64,000 bases of DNA, from NCBI GenBank assembly GCA_963969395.1, contig OZ017797.1, positions 744,001 through 808,000 on the forward strand, given 5' to 3'. Positions 1 through 10,860 of the stretch are shown here, in pieces. The position numbers were made by a program, and so were the translations under genes. This DNA comes from Pseudoscleropodium purum (taxonomy: Eukaryota > Streptophyta > Bryopsida > Hypnales > Brachytheciaceae). Below the pieces are notes generated by a model, which did no database searches, was not told the origin of the DNA, and worked only from the letters and a program-made list of their open reading frames with translations. The stretch's first letter is position 1; the number at the start of each line of letters is the position of its first letter.

Positions 1-117
1 CCACTTCCGTCTGCCACAAGAGAATCCCGGAGGATCAGAATTGAAATATTGGATGGCCGGCACCTCCGGGCTCTCTCCGTGGATCTCGTTGTGGAGACAC
101 AGGCAAATGCAAGATAA
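1..117 (+). CDS. Possible C-terminal exon of an upstream gene (partial, unknown)
   Basis: Frame 1 is open from the window edge to a TAA at 115-117 and encodes 38 residues that include RIRIEILDGRHLRALSVDL. The stretch is far more GC-rich than the AT-rich DNA after it, as the coding islands of this window are. About 300 bp downstream lies an AATAAA, as expected for a plus-strand gene ending here. The start, and any upstream exons, are outside the window. I do not recognise the family. Other frames are also partly open, so the coding call rests on composition and on the downstream signal, not on homology. Confidence 0.35.
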   Translation, partial: PLPSATRESRRIRIEILDGRHLRALSVDLVVETQANAR

Positions 118-414
118 GATAAGCTTACTGTATTTTGCAGGTCAATTTTGCTCATTAAATGCAACCCCCCCCCCTTTTTTTTTTCTTCTTCTTCCTTTTG
201 AGAAAAATGAAATGGGATTTCATTGCAAGAGAAACAAACACAAAATTGAGAATCCGCCTTAGGGAGCTTCTGCTCATCTTGTGACAGGGAGGGAGTCTTC
301 AGTTGTTTCCCCACAGGCCATCAGAATCTCACTCAAGGCCACGCAATCAGCAATGTACTTTTCTCTTGCAGAGATGTACTTTCACTTCAGTTGTACCCAA
401 TGAGTTACGAAATC

Positions 415-420
415 AATAAA
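415..420 (+). terminator. Candidate polyadenylation signal AATAAA
   Basis: An exact AATAAA lies about 300 bp after the stop of the partial exon at the left edge. A T-rich tract follows at about 429-445. It would end that gene's 3' UTR near 440. AATAAA is common by chance in AT-rich DNA, so this is only supportive. Confidence 0.3.
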
Positions 421-440
421 TGACTGTTTATTTCTTTTCT

Positions 441-1209
441 TTTTTACCATCATTAAGTTACTACATGGGATGACGACCCATTTCCAACCACTTCAGCAAT
501 TCAGCATAGCAGTTGGATGGGTGTATTTAAGGAAATATTTTTCCCTTGTAGGGAAATTGATTTTAAAGGGATTAAAAAATATTACAATTTTTTTTGGTCA
601 AAATTGAAATTATTCTAAATTTTTTTCTTGAAGGTTTTGTACAACCTACTCTTGTTATGTAGGTCGTTATGATTCCAACCACATGCTAGTTACAAAATTG
701 ATGAAAGTGATAATTATGTACATGCCATGATCATTTTGTGCTTTCAATATATCCTTCTTGGACATTTTTGCAGCTCCTGCAAGACCTAGACATGAGCTGT
801 AATGCAAACAAAGATATGATTGGAAATAGAGTAGCTTATAGTGTGGAAAGGGGGTGGGGGTGGGGGTTGGAAATGGGTTGCTTGCTCTAGAAGAGTCACT
901 CTATTTCAAGAGAGAGAGAAAGACATGGCTAAGTCGCACTCTAGTATCAAATTTTGAAGGTTGCAATGCCCTTCACCGCTTGCAAAATGGTCCTATGTAC
1001 AATAACTACATCTACACTTAGGCTTAAAATGGACCACTCTTCAAAATCTAGCCCTATTTTTGAAGGGAAAATGAATAGGGAAGACACTCAAAATGGTGCA
1101 CATTGCAAGGACAAGTGTGAGGCAGAGTTGCATCTCTATGTATTTTACTATGAAGGTGACAAACTAGAAACTCTACAAGTAGTTGATTTGGGTTACACTT
1201 TTTGTTGTT
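441..1209. other. Gene-free stretch
   Basis: AT-rich sequence with a G-rich run at about 847-868 and a short GA-rich tract near 911. A reading frame from an ATG at 965 to 1241 would encode about 92 residues, but it runs into the left terminus of the transposon at 1210 and shows no recognisable domain. I see no supportable gene. Confidence 0.5.
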
Positions 1210-3080
1210 TTAACCCTAGAAGACCAAACTATGTTTTTTGACAACATAGTAGTTTTTGACAACTCACTATAAAAAGAATTTTTTTTTAAAAACCTTGAAA
1301 TTTTCTCACAACATGTGTCCAAGGAGTTTCTTTAACGCTTAATAAACTTTATAACTTTTGACTACATGTTCAAAAGTTATCACATGATATGTAATTTTGA
1401 ATGCTTGGCGGGCAATCCAAAAATTTCTTAACCTCTACAGGACCATTGTCCCTTTGGAGGACAAATGGAATTTTGGGCAAATACCCACAAGCTGAAATTT
1501 TTTTTTGATTTTTTGAAACTTTTTTTGAAGAAAGGATAATTGATTAGCTTTATGGGAATATAATATTTTTTCCTATTGGTGTCCATGAACAAAAGTTATG
1601 CCCAAATAAACTCAAAATAGGAGCTGGGTGTGTGTATGTGTGTGTATGTAGGTGGGAGGGGGTAGCAAAAAAAATTTCAAAAATTTTAAATTTTTTTCCC
1701 CTCATATATTATATTTTTTGTACATGGAAATCTTTGATGTATTTCATTTGGATTGCTTATGAGAATATTGTGGACAATCTTGTTTTGGGGGCAATTAGAG
1801 AATTTTCTTGAAAAAATAATTTGTAAGATTCATTTTTAAATGCAATTTTTACAACTTTTCTAAAAGAAAGTTTCATGTGGTTTATCTTGCTTATTAGAAC
1901 AATCTCACCGTTGGAATTAGTGCATTTTAATTCCATTTTAGAGATATTAATAATCTAGATTTTCCTTTTATCTCATATCTACTTCTACTTAACAATTTTT
2001 TAAAGAATAAAAAATTAAAATTTTTTGAATTATTAAATTTTTCTCTAGACTCTCAACTCAATTCTATACCATAAAGATTTAAAGCTCAATATTCTGTAGT
2101 GCAAAAGATTAAAGTTAAAAATTTTCAAAGTAAAAAAATCTAGTCCCGCAATGTGTTGAAAAACTTGTTTTTTCTACTTTAAACACAAATATCTTGCAAT
2201 TTGTGCGGTCAAAAATTATGAAGTTTTTTCCACACATTTTCATACTAGTGAGGTTTAAGATCCTATGATTAGATATGAGGAAAAAATCAATTTGTAATTT
2301 TTGAGCTTCTACTATAGAAATGGCAGTTTTGAGTGTTTTTTGGCAGAAAAAAGACCTTGGTCCTTTAGGGGGTAAAAAATCACTTTTTTCAAAAAGAAAA
2401 ATTTGAAATTGGTTATCTAGATTTCTATATACATGGAAAGCTTTGAGTCATTGCATTTTGATTTAGGAGATGAAAGTTATGAGGAGTTTTAGTTTGTAGG
2501 TAGTTATGAATTCCCTACTCTAAAATAAACTTTGAAGTCCTTTATTTGATTCAATTTTCAATATTTTTTGAAAAAAATTAAAAACATATGATGTAGAATT
2601 TTTATTACTACATTGTAAACATTGGAATTTGTCACTTTTCAATTCTATAATTAAATTCATGATAATTTAGTGTTTTGAATCATTCTCTACTTCTTTCTAC
2701 TTTCTATTTTTTTCTTATATGCTGTACAATTCCAAATGATCTAATAAATTTCAAGCATATAGCCAACTTGCCTTGAAAAATGAATCCAAAGAGATACTAC
2801 CATTTTAGACATTTTTTCATACAAATGTGACCTTATGAAATGGAGTTGCACACTTTTTTTGTAGGGCCCAAAAAAGGATTTTTGTCAATTCAAACACTAA
2901 TATCTACAAAGTGGAAATTTCTGAAATTTTTTCTTTATCTTCTCAAACTAATGCACTACAAGATTCTATGGTTACATGTGTCCAAAAATGTTTGTCTTCT
3001 AAAATTTGGTTCTTATGTGAGAAATGGTAGTTTCAAAATGTTTTTTTATGAAAACATAGTCTATGACTTTTAGGGGTTAA
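1210..3080 (+). mobile_element. TTAA-flanked non-autonomous DNA transposon, outer copy of a nested pair
   Basis: The left end reads TTAACCCTAGAAGACC at 1210. The right end, read inward on the other strand, is TTAACCCCTAAAAGTC ending at 3080. A second element of the same family sits inside (1428-2375). Removing it with one TTAA leaves about 927 bp, the usual length of this family in the window. Internal stretches match the copies at 11366 and 45141, for example the segments around 'tctacaaagtggaaa' and 'caaatgtgacctt'. No open reading frame is conserved, so this is a non-autonomous relic. The superfamily is uncertain; TTAA targets with CCC-starting ends would fit a piggyBac-like type. Confidence 0.6.
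1428..2375 (+). mobile_element. TTAA-flanked DNA transposon, inner copy nested in another
   Basis: The left end is TTAACCTCTACAGGACC and the right end is GGTCCTTTAGGGGGTAA. The copies at 11366 and 45141 are uninterrupted at the corresponding point. The one at 45141 reads 'ccTTTAAAAATCAG' where this one has TTAA, insert, (G)TAA, AAAATCAC. This is what a TTAA duplication on insertion would leave, with one later point change. It is a close relative of the element at 41436-42370, which lies in the opposite orientation and shares a 23-bp identical stretch next to the right end (about 2325-2347 here). It has no coding capacity. Confidence 0.6.
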
Positions 3081-5256
3081 CTTCTTCTCTATGACATGTC
3101 TTGATCAAGGCTTTTTTTCATTTTTTTATGAAGTGCCAAAATAGTGATATAAAATGTCATAGTGGTGCTCCAAATTTCAACATTCATCCACATATTGGTT
3201 AGAAAATATCACATTAGTATATATTACATATCCATAATTTTGTTTTCATCCACAATTTATAAATTTCATCCAAGATTTTTTTTCGTAATTTGAAGTTTTC
3301 TAGCAAAAACTTCATAAACTATCATCGTTTTTTGGCTAAATTATTTTTTTCTGGTGCAATCTGGCACTATAAAGCAAAAAAAAAAAAAGCCCTAGTTTTG
3401 ATACTACTAAGGTAGGAGGTTCTAAAAGCACACATGCTCTAAAAGTGTCTACCTCCTTAATTATTCATTGCATGTACATGTTTCTTTTTTGTAGCCTTTA
3501 GCTATGTACAAATAGTGTACATTTTAGGAAGTGGACGCTATTAGAGCCCTATGCTACTTTAGCTTCAAATTTTCATAACTAATTCCATAAAGCTCTAAAA
3601 AATATGAACTGACTTGGGTTAGATGCCAATTCTACTTGTCTTTCAAGGAAAATTTACTGAAAAAATTTGAAGTTTCACCTCCCCAAAAATCAATTCTAGC
3701 TCTTAAATGGTTGGTTTATGGGCCTCCTACCCTAGTGTCATTTCTTCATGTGCATGAGATGCATTTTGGCATCATCTACATGACACTTTTAGCACCCTAC
3801 ACCTTGTATTTTTGAAAATTTGTAATGAATTCATAATGAATTCATAAATATGAAACCATGTGCATTTTGATTCTTAGTCCTTCCCCAATGTGCAAAAATT
3901 GTTGTTCATTTTCGACAACATATTGGTTATCCTCTAGGTTTTCTTCCCTTCATATAAGGTAGTTATTTGTATGATTATAATTACCTTATATGAAGGGAGG
4001 AAAAATTAGTGCTGTCTAAAAGAAAGGAAAAAAAAAAAAAGGTCAAGAATTGCTTGCAAAAATTAAAACTTGTCAATGAAGGGTGGGCTGAAAATGAAAG
4101 GGCTCATTTGTTAACAAGTACTAGAATATGAATCTAAGTTAAAATTGGTGTAGTTATTGAAAATGGGCTATTAGGATATGTCAACAACCAATATTTGGGG
4201 TAGATATTAAGGTCAAAGGCTTAGAATGGACTTAGGATAGACTTAGGGTTGGTTTGATACCTCAATTTTTTAAATACTTTTTGTGAATGTGGATTTTCAA
4301 AACAAAATTTGGTAAAATATAAACAACAATGTCCTATGAAGTTAAGAACTTTGGAAGCACTAAATGAGGGGGGATTTGTGTAAAGAGGAATTTCAGGCCA
4401 TGGATTGGTCAAGAATCTTTGATATTTGGAGAAGCATGAAACACTTCAAAGCAACACTCTTGGGGAAGGGTACTATGTAGCCAAATTGCAACATTTCAAA
4501 AGAAATCTCTATTTTTTGCTACATAAAAAGTAGTCCTTTATAGCCTAAACTTTTCAATTTTCATTTAAACTATTGATGAAGTTGCTTGTTTGGGATGGGA
4601 AAAGCATATGAATAAATTGAAAATTGTTTTTTTGTCCAAAAATGAATAAATGTAGAAATGTAATGCTTCATCAAATTTGAAGTGAGTGCCATCTTGACAC
4701 TTTCTCAAAAAGTAAAACATGCTTGCTACATTTAAATAGTTAAATTGGAAGTAGACTTAGAAGTAGAAAAACATACTTTATTGTTTTATTGGATTCAATA
4801 AAGTTTTGTTACATGTCTTTTATTTCAATGAATTTGTTTATTTCATTCTTTGATTTTTAACAATCAACTTATGTTCACTACATGCATGTAAAAAATGAAG
4901 GGCTACCAATTTGACAACACTTCAATTCATAGGGCAATTTTTCTTTATAAATATTTTGCATGAAAAGTTGAATATCCTTCAAATTCTTACATTGACAAGT
5001 GGGGGATAATTCGTTTTATTCATAAGTCCATCATGAATTCAATCAAAGATTGTCATGTGGCATGGGCAACCTAAAATATAATGCACACAAAGCCTAAACT
5101 ATCTCAACTATAAAAAATTAAAAAAAAGCATATACTAAATTCCTATTCTTTCATTTTCAACAACTTTTGCTTAAAATCCTCTCAAGGTCTCTTTAGAGAC
5201 AATTACATCTAGTATGTCATGATTGTGAATTAGTTGATTTTTTCAATTCAAGCATT
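3081..5256. other. AT-rich gene-free stretch
   Basis: Long A/T runs and only short chance reading frames. It contains the perfect hairpin at 3946-3997, annotated separately, and an A-run at 4029-4040. I see no supportable gene. Confidence 0.5.
3946..3997. repeat. Perfect 16-bp inverted repeat (hairpin)
   Basis: The arm CCCTTCATATAAGGTA at 3946-3961 is matched exactly in reverse complement at 3982-3997, with a 20-base spacer. It may be the remnant of a very short palindromic MITE or a chance palindrome. No terminator or promoter role can be assigned. Confidence 0.7.
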
Positions 5257-6180
5257 TTAACCCCTAAAGGACAATTGTTTACTAAGTGGACAATTAGAAA
5301 TTCAAATAGGTTACCCCAAAGTTCATTCAAATAGACGAAAGTAAAATTCTTATCAAATATGCACATTTCTATAAACTTCTCCAAAATATAATCTTCTTTT
5401 TCCAATCGGTACTTCAGTCAAAGTTATTAGGCTCAAAAGTTTAGGGGCAACCTGGGTATCATGCTAATATAGAAGGTGGTGTTTTTTCATTACCTTTAAA
5501 TGCTTATATCTTGCATTCTATGAAGCCAAATTGGCTGAATTCTTTATCACACATTTCCATGGTAGTATAGAAAAATGGTGTATGTTTGAAATTGTAAAAG
5601 GACTCCTTTTTTCCCAATTTTCACTCAAAATACTAAAAATGGAAATTTTAGATTAATTTTAGAACCACTAGCACAAATTTTCATGAGATTTTTTATTTCT
5701 TTATTTAGATTTATTAAGAGAAGAAAAGCTTTGTATTGATTGTTGGGATTTATATTCTTTCAAAAATTGAAATCTTGTCCATGTACTTGCTTTTGGAGGG
5801 GCATTTCTTTAGTATAAGGTGTTGTGTTAGACACCTCCATTATCTTTGAGAATTGACATGCAAGTAACTAACACAACTACCTATCTAATGGTCAAAGTTT
5901 CCAAAGTTGAATAGTGCCTCTTTCTCTACAAAGTTGAGTCAAACTATACTCACGTTGTTGGCAAGGGCCTCAATTTTTTTCCAACTTCAAATGTTCTAAT
6001 CTTGCAATATCAATCAAATGGTCTAAATTTTTTTCCACAAATTCCTATAGCAATCTAGTATAAGTTTGTATAGTTGAAGGTTTGAAAAATGCTTTTATAT
6101 TTCAATTATTCTCAATGCACTAGAAAATGGCAATTTTAGATACTTTAAGTGAAAAATAGTTAATGAGCTTTAAGGGTTAA
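5257..6180. mobile_element. TTAA-flanked DNA transposon, 924 bp
   Basis: The left terminus is TTAACCCCTAAAGGAC and the right terminus is CTTTAAGGGTTAA, so the ends are inverted repeats bounded by TTAA on both sides. Its length matches the standard size of this family (924-980 bp). The body is AT-rich, has internal motifs in common with the other copies ('aaaatggcaattttag' near the right end), and has no open reading frame of note. Confidence 0.55.
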
Positions 6181-6586
6181 ACTTGCATCCGAAAATGATT
6201 AGATCATATATTTGGACTTTCCACGAGACCTCCGCTCCCCTGTCGTGTAGTTTGTTTTGACAATTTTGGTCAAATTTTTTGCTGATAGTTATAATCTTCA
6301 GATGCACTATATATCTGATCTTGATGGAACTTTGCAGGGAGGGGTGCAAACTGAAGCGTCCTAAATATCCTCCTCAAGCTGCTGCGTTACATTGAGACGT
6401 GTGATGATAGAAGGATTAATTTCAAACTTCAAACGCCTTTTTTTTTTGTAGGCAAACTCACAAACGGTGAATATTTTCTACGCCATTGGTGGCCAACTAA
6501 CTGCTGCGCTGAATTAGTTAGCCGTTAATTTTCATTTATATCTTTTTTTTCCTTTAAGTTCTCATTCTGTTTCTAGCAAACCAAAC
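6181..6586. other. Gene-free stretch, possible 3' region of the minus-strand exon
   Basis: Composition becomes more balanced from about 6220 onward. The stretch lies downstream of the minus-strand stop codon at 6587 and may hold its 3' UTR. No clear polyadenylation signal was identified. Confidence 0.35.
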
Positions 6587-6920
6587 TCAGGTGTAGCCTG
6601 CTTGCTCAGTGTGAAGATCGACATCATTTTCTTCAACCCAAGGGAGCGAGTACGCTTGCATCACGAAAGAGCTGTTGCCCAATTCAGGTGATCCCAACTT
6701 CCCAAGCGTGTCAGGGAGCTCGCTTAGTCCGGGCTCCTCGAATATTAAGTGACGAGCATTGATGGCTTTGTGCAGCTCGCCTGCTGCGCCTGCCTCCTTG
6801 CTGGCCTGGAGGTTCCCAACCATGCCTTCAATGGCGTACCACTCAATCGAACGCGATGCTTGAGTGGGGAGTAGGAGGGTCTGCTCTGGCGCTCCGTTGT
6901 TGTACTGCAGAGCCACATGC
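6587..6920 (-). CDS. Probable terminal exon of an unrecognised gene
   Basis: On the minus strand a good splice acceptor (TTAATTGCAG, AG at 6922-6921) is followed by an open frame of about 110 codons ending in TGA at 6589-6587. The product begins HVALQYNNGAPEQTLLLPTQ and contains SIEWYAIEGMVGN and HLIFEEPGLSELPDTLGKLG, ending in an acidic tail. GC content and amino-acid mix are those of real coding sequence, and there is no in-frame ATG at the start, which supports an internal splice boundary. The exon would start with one base completing a split codon. I could not find its upstream exons convincingly between 6921 and 8240. The gene lies on the same strand as GPAT and downstream of it. The family is not recognised. 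An alternative frame on the same strand (6745-6957) is less convincing. Confidence 0.45.
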
Positions 6921-8240
6921 CTGCAATTAAGGCATGGCAGTGATAGGGGGTGGACACTTCCCTAGTGACATGATTGAATGGGAACCGGCTCCATCAATTA
7001 TCTAATTAATCCAAACCTACTGAATTTATTAATATGGCAGTAAACCGGTACACATTCAAACGTCAGTCTTGGGATCAATAACTTATGTACAGGCCGAGGT
7101 TAACGTAATTGAGTTCCAGAATTGAACGTCAGCGTCACTCACGCTCTATAATCAATGCACTTAATCGCAGTTTCCAGAGAGCAGGACGATGACTGCATGT
7201 GCGGAAGAGACTACGGAGTATGACGTTACTATCATCGCAATCCATACAATCGATACGAGCTGATACGAACTGTATTGACTGCAAACAAATTGGAGAGCCA
7301 AGAAATTGAAGATTTCTAGTTTACTAGCAAGTGCTGGTAATTTCAGTGTCTAATATTACCAGAAATCGATACCATGTACCCAACATGGCTAGCTGGAATT
7401 GCCCATTGATGAGGAGTTCAACTGAAGATCCCCGGCTGGGAGTTGCACGACATGGTTTCCAGCTAGTATGCATCATTGAAAAGCGTTCATGCAATGGATC
7501 GAGGTTAGGGTGTACGAATCAGAATGTCAGTCAGAGAATTGCAAACTAGGTTGAATTTGGATATTGATCACATATCCTTCGATGAATCATAAAAAATAGT
7601 TAATAATACAAACCACGAGTCCTGTTGTGGTGTTGTCGACAGTGGATGAGTGTGCTACCGCTAAATAGTTGCTATAAAACTGTCTCGGATCTCGTAAGTG
7701 GATAAGCATTAAGTTACTAAGCTGATGATTGATGTGAATGATCGATCCACCGTCGTCGTAACAATTCAGGAACAATTCAGTCACAACTCATGGTCGATCT
7801 AAAAGCAGTCAGTGTCCTTATACCGCCGCAGTAGAGCAACTTCCAAGTTCTAATGTGATTAAGTCCACTAAAAATACTAGAGATCCAATGTATCGAAAAT
7901 ATCTGAAGTAACGATCTGAAGTCCACCTCTGCTGCAGAATAACGATCAAACTCCACTTCACAGTTGAAATGCACATTCGGATTCTAGCTCTCGATCTCCC
8001 TTTCACTATCAAAGCTGACTTCGATCTTTTGCAACCCCACCATGCCAATCCATGTAAAAATGATCATTCTAATAGCTATCTTTCCGTATCTCCAGTGCAG
8101 CACTAAACCATTCATAAGTTTCCAAATCCGTAACAAAGGACCGGACCTTTTCCCTGACTCATCCTTAGCATGAGGAAAAGCTTCGGTCCTCCGCCACTCA
8201 CCCTGCAAAAAAACAGTAACTAAACAGAGCCCTGGACTCA
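6921..8240. other. Interval between GPAT and the downstream exon
   Basis: Balanced-composition sequence with only short frames on either strand. It should hold the 3' UTR of GPAT and either introns or the 5' part of the gene ending at 6587. An acceptor-like site on the minus strand (T-rich tract then GCAG at about 8207-8204) lies shortly after the GPAT stop and could mark a 3' UTR intron or an alternative 3' exon, but no matching donor was found. A minus-strand AATAAA occurs at about 7024-7029. Confidence 0.3.
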
Positions 8241-9809
8241 TCACTGCAACCCGAACAAAATGCGTCCGGCTCTCTGCCGCAGGTCCTGATGATCCGGCAC
8301 GATCCCATCGTTCCCTGCTAACACGTTATATTTATCCTTCCGAGTCAAGTTCGTGCACTTGAATCCCAAGGAATTTGCAAGCACGCGTTGAATGTAGTTC
8401 GCCACTTCGTGACTCGTCTTCCCACCATTGCAAGTCAGCTGCGGTGGAAGTTGGTCGAGAAACGTCACCTCGTATTTCGGACACGGGTTCATGAAGAAAA
8501 AGAAGGGGTCCAAGCTTTTCCACCCCCTCGCACTGGTGCCATGGAACATGGTGATCTTGATGTTCATCGTCACGGGCACAATCTGGTCCGTCAGCTCAGC
8601 AAACAAGGAGCTGAAACGAAGCAAGAAAGGCTCCCTGCAAGTGGTGCCCTCAGGGCACACCACAAGGTCGCCTTCTTGAAGTAACTCGGCCATGGTGTTG
8701 GCGTCTCTGTCCCTACAGCGAGTGAGGCGCACTGTGCGAATGGGAGCCAGAACTTCGGACAACCGACTAATGCTGTACGTCACAGCGGTGACCCTGCGAC
8801 GCACTGCGATGCACAGGAAAATGGGGTCCAGTAACGTACGGTGGGAGCAGACAAAGAGAACGCCGCGCTTCTTGGTGCGCATGGGGCTTGTTGGAGGGAT
8901 GCCGCGGACACGAACCGTCACTCCTAACATAGCTTCCAACGGTAACGCCCACCACATGGGGAGAATAATCCCAATGAGCATGCGAAACAAAGCAAGAATG
9001 AACCCGATGGGACACCAGAGCATGACAATGAGCGACATGAGCGGCGTTGGGCGACACACCAGGCGGCCATCGTGGAAGATGAGCGGCTTCAAATACTCGT
9101 GCTTGGGAACGGCTTCGACTTCCTTGTAGCTCGCCACAATATAGGCTTCTTTGCAAAGATCCATAAACGGGAAATCACTCTGGCGGTCCCCCAGTCCCAC
9201 GTCGGGTTGATCAGATCCGAAATACTTTTTCACCGCGCGCTCTTTGTTACTCCCAACTAACACCCCCGGCCCAGTCACGAACCCGGTTGCATACCCGCCT
9301 GTTGTTACTTGAAGCTCCGTCCCCATCACCGCTTCTACATCCAAATACTCCTTGAGAAAAGGTTCCACCATGATCCTAGGATTCGCAGTCACCACGTAAC
9401 GCTTCTCACAGGAGATGAACACGCGGTAGCTCACGCTGTGCATATCCTCGAGGTAGAACTTGGGTAAGACGCCACGGGCAACGGACTCGATCACTGAAGC
9501 TTTCAACCCCGCGAGTGATACGAAGATGAGCATCTTGATGCCTGCTGCTTCCGAGACGAAGTTGTAAACAAGCCAAATGAGGGGGGAGACGAGTAAGAGA
9601 ATGATAGACCGTAAAGGACTGCCGGCTTCGAAAGCCACGAGCATGAAGTAAGGAAAGGAGCTGCGTGACCGGATGAGCGTCCCGTCCAAGTCGGAAACAA
9701 TGCTGGAAGTTTTTCGACCTTCGACACGACACGTCTCGACTTCGGGGAAACTCTCGCTGCAGAAGAAAGAAGCGCTGTCGACTGCACCCGGATCCAGCGC
9801 CTTCTCCAT
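8241..9809 (-). CDS. sn-glycerol-3-phosphate acyltransferase (land-plant GPAT, HAD phosphatase plus PlsC acyltransferase)
   Basis: A single open exon encodes 522 residues from an ATG at 9809 in good context (GCCATGG) to TGA at 8243-8241. It transfers an acyl group from acyl-CoA to glycerol-3-phosphate. Land-plant members act at sn-2 in the endoplasmic reticulum and feed cutin and suberin synthesis. The N-terminal HAD domain starts at residues 40-44 (DLDGT), followed by [17 protein letters not shown], and has a second motif GLGDRQSD at 205-212. Hydrophobic segments lie at about 60-85 and 257-285. The PlsC domain has block I as SHRTLLDP (322-329), where many members have NHR, then [20 protein letters not shown] (385-395) and IVPV. 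The C-terminal half most resembles the suberin-type GPAT5/7 group, while the intact HAD motifs resemble the cutin-type GPAT4/6/8 group. The frame stays open 44 codons upstream of the ATG, to a TAG at 9944-9942, without another ATG, so a longer spliced N-terminus is possible. Confidence 0.93.
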   Translation of the reverse strand: MEKALDPGAVDSASFFCSESFPEVETCRVEGRKTSSIVSDLDGTLIRSRSSFPYFMLVAFEAGSPLRSIILLLVSPLIWLVYNFVSEAAGIKMLIFVSLAGLKASVIESVARGVLPKFYLEDMHSVSYRVFISCEKRYVVTANPRIMVEPFLKEYLDVEAVMGTELQVTTGGYATGFVTGPGVLVGSNKERAVKKYFGSDQPDVGLGDRQSDFPFMDLCKEAYIVASYKEVEAVPKHEYLKPLIFHDGRLVCRPTPLMSLIVMLWCPIGFILALFRMLIGIILPMWWALPLEAMLGVTVRVRGIPPTSPMRTKKRGVLFVCSHRTLLDPIFLCIAVRRRVTAVTYSISRLSEVLAPIRTVRLTRCRDRDANTMAELLQEGDLVVCPEGTTCREPFLLRFSSLFAELTDQIVPVTMNIKITMFHGTSARGWKSLDPFFFFMNPCPKYEVTFLDQLPPQLTCNGGKTSHEVANYIQRVLANSLGFKCTNLTRKDKYNVLAGNDGIVPDHQDLRQRAGRILFGLQ

Positions 9810-9931
9810 GGCGTTCTTGGGGTTCCAAAAACACGATGCCCAAGTGTGGAAGGCTGTCACCACAAAACGAACTGCGGAGAAGTCCTCCAGCTTGATAAAC
9901 GGAATGCCACCGCCCCAATGTATGGATATCC

Positions 9932-9938
9932 ACCTACC
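9932..9938 (+). promoter_or_regulatory. AC element (ACCTACC), possible MYB site upstream of GPAT
   Basis: An exact ACCTACC lies about 125 bp upstream of the GPAT start codon. AC elements are known MYB-binding sites in phenylpropanoid and cuticle or suberin-related promoters. A 7-mer can occur by chance and the site may lie in the transcribed leader. Confidence 0.22.
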
Positions 9939-9944
9939 CAGCTA

Positions 9945-10860
9945 GTTAGGTATATCTTTGTATACACGCACCAGCTTGCTAGCTCGCTAGCTCTTCAACA
10001 TGGTATTATCAATTCTCCAAGGCGTCCACGCTTCCTTACATATATCGATCCAGACCACGATAATAATGCATACAATTCTCTCGGCCTGATGAATATATAT
10101 ATCAACACTATCTACAGACTTTGTATATATTGCTGAAGTCACAGAGCTCGCCGGTTCTCCACTAGAAGCCAGCTTACAAAATGGGGCGTCATCTTGGTGA
10201 CGGCTTTAACTTACACTTGAAATTTAGAGTTGTTGGAGATGGGAGGTTGGTTACTGTACCTAGAAAATGGGACTGTTCAGGAGACTGGACGAGGTGGTGT
10301 GAGGCTGGTGTGAAGCATAAGTTATAACTTAAGTTATGAATGAACTTGATGAGTTCGAGAGTGTGGGGAGTTCTACGGGCGGTGTAGGAAGTTTGCTGGT
10401 AAGTTAAGTCAGCTTGCTAGCTGGGGTGGGGTGGTTTGCGGTGCGGTCAGGGGGTGGAGGTGGCATTGAAGGGGGTGGATATTAGCGTTAATAGCCGCTG
10501 GTGCCAGTTTTAATTTGCGCAGGCGGGGGTTGCTCATGGGAATTCAAGACTGAGGTGGTCATGGCCGAACCCGTGTTTGCTTGACTTGTTAAGTTATGAC
10601 TGACTGCCGCCTGGAGGGAGTTTCTAGAGTTTCAGTTGCCAGCTAGGAAGGACGCGGAGAACTGATGGATGATGAATGAAATTCAGGGGAACTGAAACTG
10701 AGTGGTACAGACTGACGGAAGAATGCCGACATTTATTCATCCTGGAATTGGATGATTTTGGGTTGACTATCGGCCAGTGATTAGGTTGTGATCTTCTAGA
10801 GTTAAGGTAAGGTAGAATCATGGATTTTTTTTTCGTTTTTAATGAAATGTCATAGTGTCG
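9945..10860. other. Upstream region of GPAT
   Basis: Balanced to GC-rich sequence between the GPAT frame and AT-rich repeat DNA. It holds alternating AT stretches at 10093-10102 and 10124-10131 that could serve as TATA boxes on the minus strand. It also has a G-rich plus-strand (C-rich minus-strand) block at about 10420-10475. A 48-codon plus-strand frame at 10181-10327 is noted but unsupported. The boundary with the AT-rich region lies near 10830. Confidence 0.4.
10093..10102 (-). promoter_or_regulatory. Candidate TATA element for GPAT
   Basis: A run of alternating A and T within the otherwise balanced upstream island, about 285 bp before the start codon on the minus strand. It would imply a 5' leader of roughly 250 bases. 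No transcript evidence is visible. Confidence 0.25.

Noticed and set aside
954..1241. 95-codon plus-strand frame
   Set aside because: It starts with TTG and ends inside a transposon terminus. From the first ATG (965) it has about 92 codons but no recognisable domain.
7984..8244. 86-codon minus-strand frame overlapping the GPAT stop
   Set aside because: It overlaps the stop codon out of frame, has no domain, and part of it reads through an acceptor-like pyrimidine tract; more likely 3' UTR or intron.
8388..9260. Several plus-strand frames of 62-145 codons opposite GPAT
   Set aside because: They are shadows of the GPAT coding sequence, with no domain and arginine- or methionine-heavy compositions typical of antisense translation.
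9807..9863. GPAT starting at GTG (9863), giving 540 residues
   Set aside because: GTG is not a normal plant start. The first in-frame ATG at 9809 has a good context and fits the usual family length. The upstream open frame is reported as a possible spliced extension instead.
10181..10327. 48-codon plus-strand frame upstream of GPAT
   Set aside because: It has a true ATG and a plausible composition (MGRHLGDGFNLHLKF...), but it is short, unrecognised and within likely promoter DNA; no independent support.
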